DNA of 18,378 nt from Bacillota bacterium (lineage in GTDB: Bacteria; Bacillota; UBA994; UBA5500): assembly GCA_023436245.1 (NCBI GenBank), contig JAEZJZ010000001.1, positions 1 to 18,378 of the forward strand, read 5' to 3'. The position numbers and the translations under genes are program-made. Under the pieces are notes generated by a model. It saw only the letters and a program-made list of their open reading frames with translations, had not been told where the DNA came from and made no database searches. Shown in pieces: positions 6,647 through 12,952 of this stretch; the first letter of the stretch is position 1, and each line of letters opens with the position of its first letter.

Positions 6647-8047
6647 ATGCATTTGCGCCAGCGCATTCAGCGACTGATCATCGAGCGAAGTCGCCTGTTG
6701 ATCGTCCTGCTCTGGATCTTTTGGCTCATGGACTTGGGCAAGTTCCTCGTCGACGATCGCCCGCTCCTTTGGCTTGCCCTGCTGGGGGGAGGCCTTTTGC
6801 TTGTCCTGACCATTCTGGTCTATCGCACTGCTGAGGCGCAGTTATCCATGTACATCACGGTCATCCTGATGTACTTCTATACCTCGCTGATGATGCTAAA
6901 CAGCCCCTCCCTGGTCAACTACATGTTTGCCTGGGTTGGGCTGATCATTTCTGCTTATTACCAGGAATATGGACCCATTCTGCTGGCAGGTGTGCTCACC
7001 GCGGTCTATCAAGGCCACCTGTTCCTCGTCTATCGCACCCTGATGTTTCCTGGAGCGCGTCCAGTGGACGTGATTTATCCCCTGCTCTTCTGTTTTTTTA
7101 TCACCACCTTCTTGATCTACCTGACCACCTTCACCAAACGGCTCTGGTTGTCGGCGGAGCACGCCGAGCAACAGCTGCGGTACGTCCTGGAAAATGTCGA
7201 CGTAATCACTTGGAATATGCAGCGTTTTGGTGAAGCACCGGCATTCTCCTCCGGCGTGCAGGAGATCGTCGGAATCAGCGCTGAGGAGTTGGGCAGGGCC
7301 TCGGAGAGGTGGTTGGAACTGATCCATCCTGAAGACCTAGCGGTGACCGAACAGCTGATCAGTGATGTCAAGGAGGGCAAGTGCGAGGAGGCGGAGTTCC
7401 GCTTTGTCCGTCCCGATGGAGAAACTCGGTGGGTACAGGCACGGGTGGTGCCCATTCGCGCAGCCGACGGCAGGGTTGAAGGCATGCAAGGCGTGCTGAT
7501 GGATGTCACCAAGCGTCGAAGCATGGAGGAGCAGATCAAATATCTGGCCTACAACGACCAACTGACCGGATTGCCGAACAGACCAGCCTTCCTGGAGACG
7601 GCGCGGGAGTCCTTGCGTTTGGCAGACATCGACGGTAGCAGGCGTGCCGTTCTCTTCATCGATTTGGATGGGTTCAAGCAAGTGAATGATACAGCTGGAC
7701 ACGAGATTGGCGATCGGGTCTTGGCCTTAATCGCTCAGCGCCTACAACAGGCGGTGCAGAAGGGTCGTCCCCTCTGCCGCCTGGGCGGGGATGAGTTTGC
7801 TGTACTCCTGAACGTGGAGCAGCCTGACGAGGCCATCGTGATGGCTGAGCGCATAATCGAGTCTCTGACGCAACCGATTGTGTTCGGCAGGCGAGAGTTC
7901 CACATCGGCTGCAGCATCGGCATCAGCCACTATCCGGAGCATGGGCTGAATGTGGACGCGCTGCTGCGAAACGCGGACCGGGCCATGTATCAGGCCAAGG
8001 CAGACGGCAGCATTCTTTCCAGGTGGCACGTCTATCGCCAAGGCTAG
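6647..8047 (+). CDS. membrane PAS-GGDEF diguanylate cyclase
   Basis: The product is 466 residues from an ATG behind AAAGGCAGGGG. Residues about 15-165 hold roughly six membrane helices forming an N-terminal membrane sensor. A PAS domain covers about 175-290 (LRYVLENVDVITWNMQ, then PDGETRWVQARVVPI and the PAC-like GVLMDVTKRR). The GGDEF domain begins with YLAYNDQLTGLPNR and has an intact active site RLGGDEF at 380-384. It is expected to make cyclic-di-GMP from two GTP at the inner face of the membrane in response to a ligand or redox cue. The inhibitory I-site RxxD, usually five residues before the active-site motif, is replaced by QKGR, so product feedback should be absent. The rdgB-like gene follows after 30 nt and is probably cotranscribed. 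Confidence 0.92.
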   Translation: MHLRQRIQRLIIERSRLLIVLLWIFWLMDLGKFLVDDRPLLWLALLGGGLLLVLTILVYRTAEAQLSMYITVILMYFYTSLMMLNSPSLVNYMFAWVGLIISAYYQEYGPILLAGVLTAVYQGHLFLVYRTLMFPGARPVDVIYPLLFCFFITTFLIYLTTFTKRLWLSAEHAEQQLRYVLENVDVITWNMQRFGEAPAFSSGVQEIVGISAEELGRASERWLELIHPEDLAVTEQLISDVKEGKCEEAEFRFVRPDGETRWVQARVVPIRAADGRVEGMQGVLMDVTKRRSMEEQIKYLAYNDQLTGLPNRPAFLETARESLRLADIDGSRRAVLFIDLDGFKQVNDTAGHEIGDRVLALIAQRLQQAVQKGRPLCRLGGDEFAVLLNVEQPDEAIVMAERIIESLTQPIVFGRREFHIGCSIGISHYPEHGLNVDALLRNADRAMYQAKADGSILSRWHVYRQG

Positions 8048-8077
8048 CAGCAGGTCGACCTGAGTCGGGAGGAGATA

Positions 8078-8698
8078 ATGATGGAGCGGGATATCGAGTT
8101 GCAGCGGCAGATAGTCCTTGCGACGAGCAATCCAGCCAAGCTGAACTTGTATAGTCGGGCTTTCGCTCCGTTTGGCTTAAGCGCGATCGCTGCCGCCCAA
8201 GCCGGGATTGAACTGGACGTGGACGAGAACGCCAAGACGCCGGAGGCCAACGCCCTCAAGAAGGCAATGGCCGCTTGGAGCCCAGGCCTCCTCATCTTCG
8301 CCGATGATGCGGGGATGGAGGTGGACGCACTGCAGGGAGAGCCGGGAGTGCAGACCAGGCGCTGGAATGGCAAATTCACGGATGAGGTTTCGGACGAGGA
8401 ATGGCTTGCCTACTTGCTGCAGCGGCTGGACGGCGTGTCGCCGGCGGAGCGAACAGCCAAGTTTGTCACCGGGTGGGCTTTGATCGGCCCGGACGGAGAG
8501 AGGGCAGTGAAGCGGGTAATCACGCCTTTCCTGATCGCCGAGGCTCCCATTTTCCCCATGCAGGCCGGCTGGCCCATGTCTGCCGTGCAGATTCGCCTGC
8601 CGCAGGCCGAACAGAACGTAGAGCTGTTGGTGCAGCGCGAACTGCACAATTGGCCATTCTTCCAGCAGATGGTGACCATGGTCCGGCGAATGGGTTAA
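8078..8698 (+). CDS. rdgB: RdgB/HAM1-type non-canonical purine NTP pyrophosphatase
   Basis: The product is 206 residues, typical for the family, from the first of two adjacent ATGs behind GGGAGGAG. RdgB/HAM1 enzymes hydrolyse XTP, dITP and ITP to the monophosphate plus PPi, keeping deaminated purines out of DNA and RNA. Visible motifs are VLATSNPAK (residues 13-21), the acidic FADDAGMEVDALQGEPGV (74-91, family pattern ADDSGLxVDALxGxPGV) and KFVTGWALIGPDG. The C-terminal half is divergent: the usual GYDPIF segment reads as PMQAGWPMSA, so specificity is uncertain. The gene is 30 nt downstream of the diguanylate cyclase and is followed by a clear terminator at 8709. Confidence 0.8.
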   Translation: MMERDIELQRQIVLATSNPAKLNLYSRAFAPFGLSAIAAAQAGIELDVDENAKTPEANALKKAMAAWSPGLLIFADDAGMEVDALQGEPGVQTRRWNGKFTDEVSDEEWLAYLLQRLDGVSPAERTAKFVTGWALIGPDGERAVKRVITPFLIAEAPIFPMQAGWPMSAVQIRLPQAEQNVELLVQRELHNWPFFQQMVTMVRRMG

Positions 8699-8708
8699 TG
8701 AAAAAGCG

Positions 8709-8740
8709 GAGGCACCGGCGTTTGCTGGTGCCTCTTCTGC
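8709..8740 (+). terminator. rho-independent terminator after rdgB
   Basis: GAGGCACCGGC (8709-8719) and GCTGGTGCCTC (8724-8734) form an 11-bp stem, one pair a G-U wobble, with a GTTT loop. A T-rich TTCTGCT tail follows, and an A-run stands just before the stem. Confidence 0.8.
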
Positions 8741-8790
8741 TAACATCTCTCCCCGGTTACGGTCCTCGGCATCTTCCTGTAACCAGAACA

Positions 8791-8819
8791 TTGACATACC
8801 CCGCGGGGGTATATATGAT
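8791..8819 (+). promoter_or_regulatory. sigma-A promoter with CsoR/CstR-like operator
   Basis: TTGACA at 8791-8796 and TATGAT at 8814-8819 are 17 bp apart, a near-consensus housekeeping promoter. The spacer holds a perfect palindrome, ATACCCC (8796-8802), GCG, GGGGTAT (8806-8812). TACCCC/GGGGTA operators are characteristic of the CsoR/CstR/RcnR copper- and persulfide-sensing repressor family. The site overlaps both hexamers, so binding would block RNA polymerase. The transcript would begin near 8826, about 60 nt before the flavoprotein start. No such repressor gene is in the window. Confidence 0.75.
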
Positions 8820-8887
8820 GTAACTAACAGCGACGGTTAGGCATTGACAGCCCGGGGTATCCCATAGATTGAGGAGTGTGAGCGGAC

Positions 8888-9757
8888 ATGGAAACAGTGG
8901 ATATTGCGATCATTGGTTGTGGACCAGCCGGGCTCTCGGCTGCCATCAATGCCAAGATACGCAACAAGTCGGTGCTGGTTTTCGGGGCAGAGATCTGCAG
9001 CCCCAAACTGCAGAGTGCCCCCTGGGTGGACAACTATCTGGGGTTTGACCACGTCAGCGGCGAAGAACTGCGAGACAAGTTCATCGGTCATGCCCGCGCC
9101 ATGGGCATCGAGATCAATCGCACCCGCGTGGACAACATTTACCCGAACGGCGATGAGGGGTTCATGCTGGCGGTCAAGTCCGAATTCTACCAAGCGCAGG
9201 CGATCGTGATCGCCACCGGAGTTTCTCATGCCACCTATCTGCCCGGTGAGCGGGACTTCGTCGGACGCGGCGTCAGCTACTGCGGCACCTGCGACGGCCC
9301 ACTGTATAAAGGCAAGACGGTCACCGTCATCGCCTATACGGAAGAGGGAGTGGAAGAAGCCAATTACCTGGCCACCGTCGCCGGCAAAGTCAACTTCATT
9401 CCTCAGTTCAACTACCGCGAGCACCTCAACCCGGCGGTCGAGGTTGTGCGCACAAAACCGATCGGCACTCTGGGCGAGGAGAAAGTCAGCCACTTGGCGA
9501 CTAAGGATGGGCAAATCGCCACTGATGGCCTGTTCATCTTCCGTGACGTCACCCCAGCCGAGCAGTTGCTGAGCGGCCTCAACCTGCGGCAGGGAGCCAT
9601 CGAGGTCGACCGCTCCATGGCCACCAACATCCCTGGAGTCTTTGCCGCCGGGGATGTCACCGGTCGCCCGCTGCAACTGGCCAAGGCCGTCGGCGAAGGC
9701 CTGGTTGCAGGCCTCAGCGCCGCCGCCTTCATCGAGCGCAGACCTCAAACTGAATAA
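8888..9757 (+). CDS. thioredoxin-reductase-like flavoprotein lacking NADPH motifs
   Basis: The product is 289 residues. It has an N-terminal FAD Rossmann motif (IIGCGPAGLSAA, residues 8-19), an IATGVSHATYLPGE segment, a redox-active Cys132-Gly-Thr-Cys135-Asp, and a C-terminal FAD motif GVFAAGDVTGRPLQLAKAVGEG. This is the low-molecular-weight thioredoxin reductase layout. The second nucleotide-binding motif (GxGxxA) after the CxxC is replaced by VIAYTEEGVEEA, and the HRRxxxR NADPH-phosphate motif is missing. This resembles ferredoxin-dependent or otherwise NADPH-independent members (FFTR type) found in clostridia, so reduction by ferredoxin is a reasonable inference. It is shorter than typical TrxB (about 310-320). 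Its promoter carries a CsoR/CstR-like palindrome. GAGGAG ends 11 nt before the start. The stop codon lies inside the inverted repeat at 9751. Confidence 0.85.
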   Translation: METVDIAIIGCGPAGLSAAINAKIRNKSVLVFGAEICSPKLQSAPWVDNYLGFDHVSGEELRDKFIGHARAMGIEINRTRVDNIYPNGDEGFMLAVKSEFYQAQAIVIATGVSHATYLPGERDFVGRGVSYCGTCDGPLYKGKTVTVIAYTEEGVEEANYLATVAGKVNFIPQFNYREHLNPAVEVVRTKPIGTLGEEKVSHLATKDGQIATDGLFIFRDVTPAEQLLSGLNLRQGAIEVDRSMATNIPGVFAAGDVTGRPLQLAKAVGEGLVAGLSAAAFIERRPQTE

Positions 9758-9805
9758 TTGGGGACGGTTCTGGATTATTCACTTTGAATAATAGGGGACA
9801 GACTT
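9751..9805 (+). repeat. left 55-bp inverted repeat of the RAYT unit
   Basis: This sequence matches the reverse complement of 11824-11878 at 51 of 55 positions. Internally it is built of TGAATAAT, then GGGGACGGTTCT, then the inverted ATTATTCA, then TGAATAAT again, then GGGGACAGACTT. This makes a REP-like hairpin with repeated GGGGAC boxes. It overlaps the last codons and stop of the upstream flavoprotein gene. Confidence 0.9.
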
Positions 9806-9878
9806 TCGGGCGATCGAAGACTGCCGGGTTGGCAGGCGCATCAGGAAGGAACTAGCAACTTCGTGCAGAATAAAGGCT

Positions 9879-9915
9879 GAGACACCAGAGAACTAGCTGC
9901 TGGTGTCTCTTTTGC
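9879..9915 (+). terminator. rho-independent terminator between the repeat and the RAYT gene
   Basis: GAGACACCAG (9879-9888) and CTGGTGTCTC (9900-9909) form a perfect 10-bp stem followed by TTTT and a T-rich tail. It ends transcription from the flavoprotein promoter before the transposase gene. It may be the flavoprotein's original terminator, pushed away by insertion of the left repeat, or part of the mobile unit. Confidence 0.85.
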
Positions 9916-9951
9916 TTATGTGCGGCGAGTATGGAAAGGAGTCGGATCCTG

Positions 9952-10722
9952 ATGCCGAGGAGTGCTAGGGAGTTAAGCAGTACAGGAATCTATCATGTGA
10001 TGGTCAGAGGGATCAACAAGCAGGACATTTTCCTGGAGCAGGAGGACTACCGCCGCTACTTGGGCAGCTTGGCCGTGGTGAAAGCTCGCAGCGGATGTTC
10101 GGTTCACGGATACTGTCTGCTCAACAACCATGTCCACTTGTTGCTGCAAGCAGGCGACGAAGGCGTGGGCCAGGTGATGCAGCGTCTCGGCACCTCGTAT
10201 GCCCGCTGGCACAATGACAAATACGGGCGGGTGGGACACCTGTTTCAAGACAGGTTCTTGAGCGAACCGGTTGAGGACGACTTCTACCTTCTGACCGTGC
10301 TCCGTTACATCCACCGCAATCCTGAGAAAGCCGGCTTGGCGTTATCGTCTGCCGACTATCCCTGGAGCAGCTTTCGCGCCTATATCGGGGACAAGTCTGG
10401 CGCAGACAGTGTGACAGATACCGCGTTGGTGCTGGGGATAATCGGAGGTATTGCTCAGTTCCTCAAGTTCAGCCAGGCGGAGGTACATGACACGTCGCCT
10501 CTGGAGCCCCAAACGCCCGACAGGCCGGAGCAGGAGATTCTGGCTGTGATTACTCGTTTCTTGGCAGGGCGTCCGCTGTCTGACCTGCCGATCCTGCGCA
10601 AAGCAGAGCGAGACCTGGTCATTGGGCGCGCCAAGGCGCAGAGCGGCGCCACGAACGCGCAAATAGCCCAATTGACTGGGCTTCCCTTATCCACAGTACT
10701 CAAGACTCCAGTCAGGAACTGA
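9952..10722 (+). CDS. REP-associated tyrosine transposase (RAYT, Y1/HUH superfamily)
   Basis: The product is 256 residues. The start at the ATG at 9952 (MPRSARELSSTGIYHVM) is typical of the family and has AAAGGAG upstream; an in-frame ATG at 9931 precedes that site. The HUH motif is NNHVHLLL (His60, His62). The probable nucleophile is Tyr83 in the helix TSYARWHN, followed by the conserved GHLFQDRF and YIHRNPEKAGL. Residues about 200-256 form a C-terminal helix-turn-helix-like part (NAQIAQLTGLPLSTVLK). Such enzymes cut and join single-stranded DNA at REP hairpins through a 5'-phosphotyrosine. All visible catalytic residues are present, so it is not obviously dead. It sits inside 55-bp inverted repeats together with the TIM-barrel gene. 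A hairpin spans its stop codon. Confidence 0.92.
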   Translation: MPRSARELSSTGIYHVMVRGINKQDIFLEQEDYRRYLGSLAVVKARSGCSVHGYCLLNNHVHLLLQAGDEGVGQVMQRLGTSYARWHNDKYGRVGHLFQDRFLSEPVEDDFYLLTVLRYIHRNPEKAGLALSSADYPWSSFRAYIGDKSGADSVTDTALVLGIIGGIAQFLKFSQAEVHDTSPLEPQTPDRPEQEILAVITRFLAGRPLSDLPILRKAERDLVIGRAKAQSGATNAQIAQLTGLPLSTVLKTPVRN

Positions 10723-10725
10723 CTG
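10709..10725. repeat. hairpin spanning the RAYT stop codon
   Basis: CAGTCAG (10709-10715) and CTGACTG (10719-10725) form a perfect 7-bp stem with loop GAA, with the TGA stop inside the right arm. A second small hairpin TCACTG/CAGTGA follows at 10734-10750. No T-tract follows, so they may be transposase recognition hairpins or weak attenuators rather than terminators. Confidence 0.4.
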
Positions 10726-10791
10726 TCGATCGATCACTGGAAGTCAGTGAGCCACTGGCTGGCTGAGGACATTTCCAAGGAGGTACTCCTG

Positions 10792-11709
10792 ATGCAACCA
10801 CGTTTCTTCACAGGAGTCTATGGCCGGCTCTGCCCGCAACAGGTGTTGCGGGAGACCAGGCCACATTTTGCGGGGCTGGAGATCTCCTGTTTGGGCAGTC
10901 CACAAGAAGCGGAAGCGGTGGCGGCGTTTGCTCGCGAGCGACAGCTGGCCCTAGGGGTTCACTTCCCGCTGGTTAGGCCAGCAGGTTCAGGCGGTGCCGC
11001 GCACCCGTTGATCACTAGCAGGGACGAGGCAGCTAGAAACCAGGCCTTCTCAGCAGTGGCAGGAGGGCTGGAGGCGGCCGCGTCAATTGGAGCTGAGTAC
11101 CTCGTAATCCATTTCCCCAAGCCGTCCATTCTCAGCTCCTCCCTTGACTGGAGTGACTGGCGTTTCCCCCAGGCCGGGGAAAGCATGTTCGAGGAATCAA
11201 CCAGCATAACCGAACAGTGTCATCTGGCCCATTCCGCTTTCTCCGCTCTGGACCGTCTGGCCGAGCGCAGCACAGTGCGCATTGTGCTGGAACACGACAT
11301 TCTGCACCCTCTCTTCTACCAGTCCCTCTTACCAGAACTATTTGCTGCCTTTCCACGCGTTGGCTTTTGCCTGGACTTGGGACGCCTGCACCTGCAGCAG
11401 CACACCGATCCCGGATTCTCCGGTATCCGCTTTGTTGAGCACATGCTGCCGTTCATTACCAATGTGCATCTCTGGACTGTCCGGCTAGGCGAGAACAGGC
11501 AGGGGGGCCACCATCCCATCCTGCCCCGTTTGCGCGCAGAGGAGGGTTGGGGTGAGAACGAGGCCTACCTGCGTGCCCTGTCGGTCCTGAACCACGCGGA
11601 TGTGATGTTTGAGCACCGCAGTGAGTTGGTGAGCGAGGCAGAGCTCGACTGCTGCTACAGTTGGACGGAGAGCATGCTGACTGGAAGCTCCAGGAGACAC
11701 CCAGCTTGA
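10792..11709 (+). CDS. TIM-barrel sugar phosphate isomerase/epimerase-like protein
   Basis: The product is 305 residues from the ATG at 10792, which has AAGGAGG 7-8 nt upstream; an upstream in-frame GTG at 10747 lacks one. The pattern is that of the xylose-isomerase-like/AP-endonuclease-2 TIM barrel: GLEIS at the first strand, GVHFP (His57), YLVIHFP (His107), RIVLEHD (Glu167), GFCLDLGRLHL (Asp195, His200), NVHLWTV (His226), a HHPILPRL stretch (His240-241) and VMFEHRSEL (Glu274). These Glu/His/Asp positions are suitable for a metal site. Families of this fold isomerise or epimerise sugars, inositol derivatives or hydroxypyruvate; the substrate cannot be read from the sequence. It lies 69 nt after the RAYT gene and inside the same inverted repeats, so it may be cargo or a trapped resident gene. 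A hairpin at 11730 follows. Confidence 0.75.
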   Translation: MQPRFFTGVYGRLCPQQVLRETRPHFAGLEISCLGSPQEAEAVAAFARERQLALGVHFPLVRPAGSGGAAHPLITSRDEAARNQAFSAVAGGLEAAASIGAEYLVIHFPKPSILSSSLDWSDWRFPQAGESMFEESTSITEQCHLAHSAFSALDRLAERSTVRIVLEHDILHPLFYQSLLPELFAAFPRVGFCLDLGRLHLQQHTDPGFSGIRFVEHMLPFITNVHLWTVRLGENRQGGHHPILPRLRAEEGWGENEAYLRALSVLNHADVMFEHRSELVSEAELDCCYSWTESMLTGSSRRHPA

Positions 11710-11729
11710 CAACTATTTGCGCGCGAACA

Positions 11730-11756
11730 GGGGCATCAGACACTGTCTGACGCCCC
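11730..11756. terminator. terminator-like hairpin after the TIM-barrel gene
   Basis: Bases 11730-11742 and 11744-11756 are complementary except for one mismatch: GGGGC, mismatch, TCAGACA on the left and TGTCTGA, mismatch, GCCCC on the right. There is no strong T-tract on either side, so it may work in both directions but weakly. Confidence 0.5.
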
Positions 11757-11823
11757 GATTGCTAACGCCTCTTGGCAGGAACGGATTGAATGTTCATTGC
11801 GTGTGTGACGCTGGTATAGAGCT

Positions 11824-11878
11824 AAGTCTGTCCCTAATTATTCAAAGTGAAAAATCGAGAACCGTCCCCAATTATTCA
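11824..11878 (-). repeat. right 55-bp inverted repeat of the RAYT unit
   Basis: Reverse complement of the left repeat at 9751-9805 with 4 mismatches. Its outer end, read on the minus strand, is TGAATAATT; the TGA is the stop codon of the convergent secreted-protein gene. Confidence 0.9.
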
Positions 11879-12808
11879 TTTGTAGTGGGCGACAGGCCCG
11901 ACGCGGCCGATGTAGAAGTCGCTCGGCAGGATGCCGCCTGTTGGGCTGAAGTATTCGGTCCTGTAGCCGATGCCGTTGGTGGATTCCTGGCTTGACCAGT
12001 AACGCAACCCGACGATTTCCCCTGCTTCACGGATCCAGTTGAGGAAGACGACGCTGTGGCCGGTCCCGTTGCTGCGCGAGAAGTCGACGAAATCGCCTGT
12101 CTTGGCTGCTTCCCAGGAGGTAATCTCCTGCCCCAGACCATACTTAACGATGGCGTAGGCCGGGTTGCTGACCTCTTTCGGTCCAGCCGCGGCGTACCAG
12201 AGCAGCATGAAGTCCTGCAACTCGGCAAAACTCATCTCGTTGAAGCCGTCTGCCGCCAAGCCGATCGCTTGGTTACGAGCCTGCATGGCTTTGAAGAAGA
12301 CTTCAAAGGTGATGCCGACGCAGTGGCTGGCGCGGTTGCCGCTGGGATGCGCCCGCAGCAGAATTTGGCCCTGAAAGCGGATGTCGGTGGTGACGCCGTT
12401 ATAGTTGGCGTAATCGTTGTTCAACAGATAAGGGTAGCTCTTTCCCTGATAGCCCTTGATGGTCGTGAGCACGTAGTCGTTCAGGTCATGGTAGAGCGCA
12501 CTCCGTTGTTGCTCTGTCTCCCGACTGGTCCCGGCACTCCCGCTGTTTTGGCCAGGGGGCTGGCTGGGTGCAGCCTGCTGTGGAGGGGTTGGCTGAGCCG
12601 GGGTGGAAGGGGTAGTGGGTTCGTTCGGCGGGACTGCCTGAGCAGGCCGTGACGGTGCGATTGCGGGACCTTCACTGGCCTGAGCTCTAGCTGGCATTGG
12701 CGCCGGGTATGTAAATGGCTCGCCGACCGAAGTTGGGGCGCTGGTTAGTCCTAGGACTGAGACCAACAACGTGCTGCAGAGCAGTGCGCTGATTCTAATT
12801 TTTAGCAT
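11876..12808 (-). CDS. secreted papain-like (NlpC/P60-type) protein with Pro-rich linker
   Basis: The product is 310 residues; GGAGAG stands 6 nt before the ATG. Residues 1-24 form a signal peptide. Residues about 30-92 are rich in Pro, Ala, Gln and Thr and look like a flexible wall-spanning linker. The C-terminal domain (about 100-305) has a probable Cys nucleophile in SHCVGITFEVFFKAM (Cys163, at the start of a helix) and a His in GTGHSVVFLNWI (His251, at the start of a strand). It also has a GDFVDFS motif and a YWSSQ segment that could supply the third polar residue. This order fits NlpC/P60- or CHAP-like peptidases acting on peptidoglycan or other amide bonds outside the cell. The exact family is not recognised and the substrate is inferred. 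The stop codon lies in the right RAYT-unit repeat. Confidence 0.7.
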   Translation of the reverse strand: MLKIRISALLCSTLLVSVLGLTSAPTSVGEPFTYPAPMPARAQASEGPAIAPSRPAQAVPPNEPTTPSTPAQPTPPQQAAPSQPPGQNSGSAGTSRETEQQRSALYHDLNDYVLTTIKGYQGKSYPYLLNNDYANYNGVTTDIRFQGQILLRAHPSGNRASHCVGITFEVFFKAMQARNQAIGLAADGFNEMSFAELQDFMLLWYAAAGPKEVSNPAYAIVKYGLGQEITSWEAAKTGDFVDFSRSNGTGHSVVFLNWIREAGEIVGLRYWSSQESTNGIGYRTEYFSPTGGILPSDFYIGRVGPVAHYK

Positions 12809-12840
12809 AGTTTACTCTCCATGTCTATGTAGTCAGCTTG

Positions 12841-12846
12841 ATTATA
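12841..12846 (-). promoter_or_regulatory. possible -10 box for the secreted papain-like gene
   Basis: A perfect TATAAT on the minus strand is 33 nt upstream of the start codon. The -35 position reads TATAAC and is a poor match, so the promoter would be weak or activator-dependent. Confidence 0.35.
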
Positions 12847-12910
12847 CTAAACAGTCCGGGGCCGTTATATGGATAATCTCTTCCTCATGGCCCTGCTCCT
12901 GCCAATAAAG

Positions 12911-12940
12911 AGTGCTCCCGACCCTACGGTCAGGAGCACT
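12911..12940 (-). terminator. rho-independent terminator of the YyaL gene
   Basis: Reading the minus strand, AGTGCTCC plus TGAC pairs with GTCG plus GGAGCACT, a 12-bp stem with one G-U wobble and a 6-nt loop. It is followed by CTTTATT. It lies 13 nt beyond the stop codon of the YyaL-like gene. Confidence 0.8.
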
Positions 12941-12952
12941 GTTGCTATCTAT

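Noticed and set aside
8844..8849. Second TTGACA upstream of the flavoprotein as an independent promoter
   Set aside because: The best -10 candidate (TAGATT) is only 15 nt away and matches poorly; the upstream promoter at 8791 is far better. Only the operator half site is kept as an observation.
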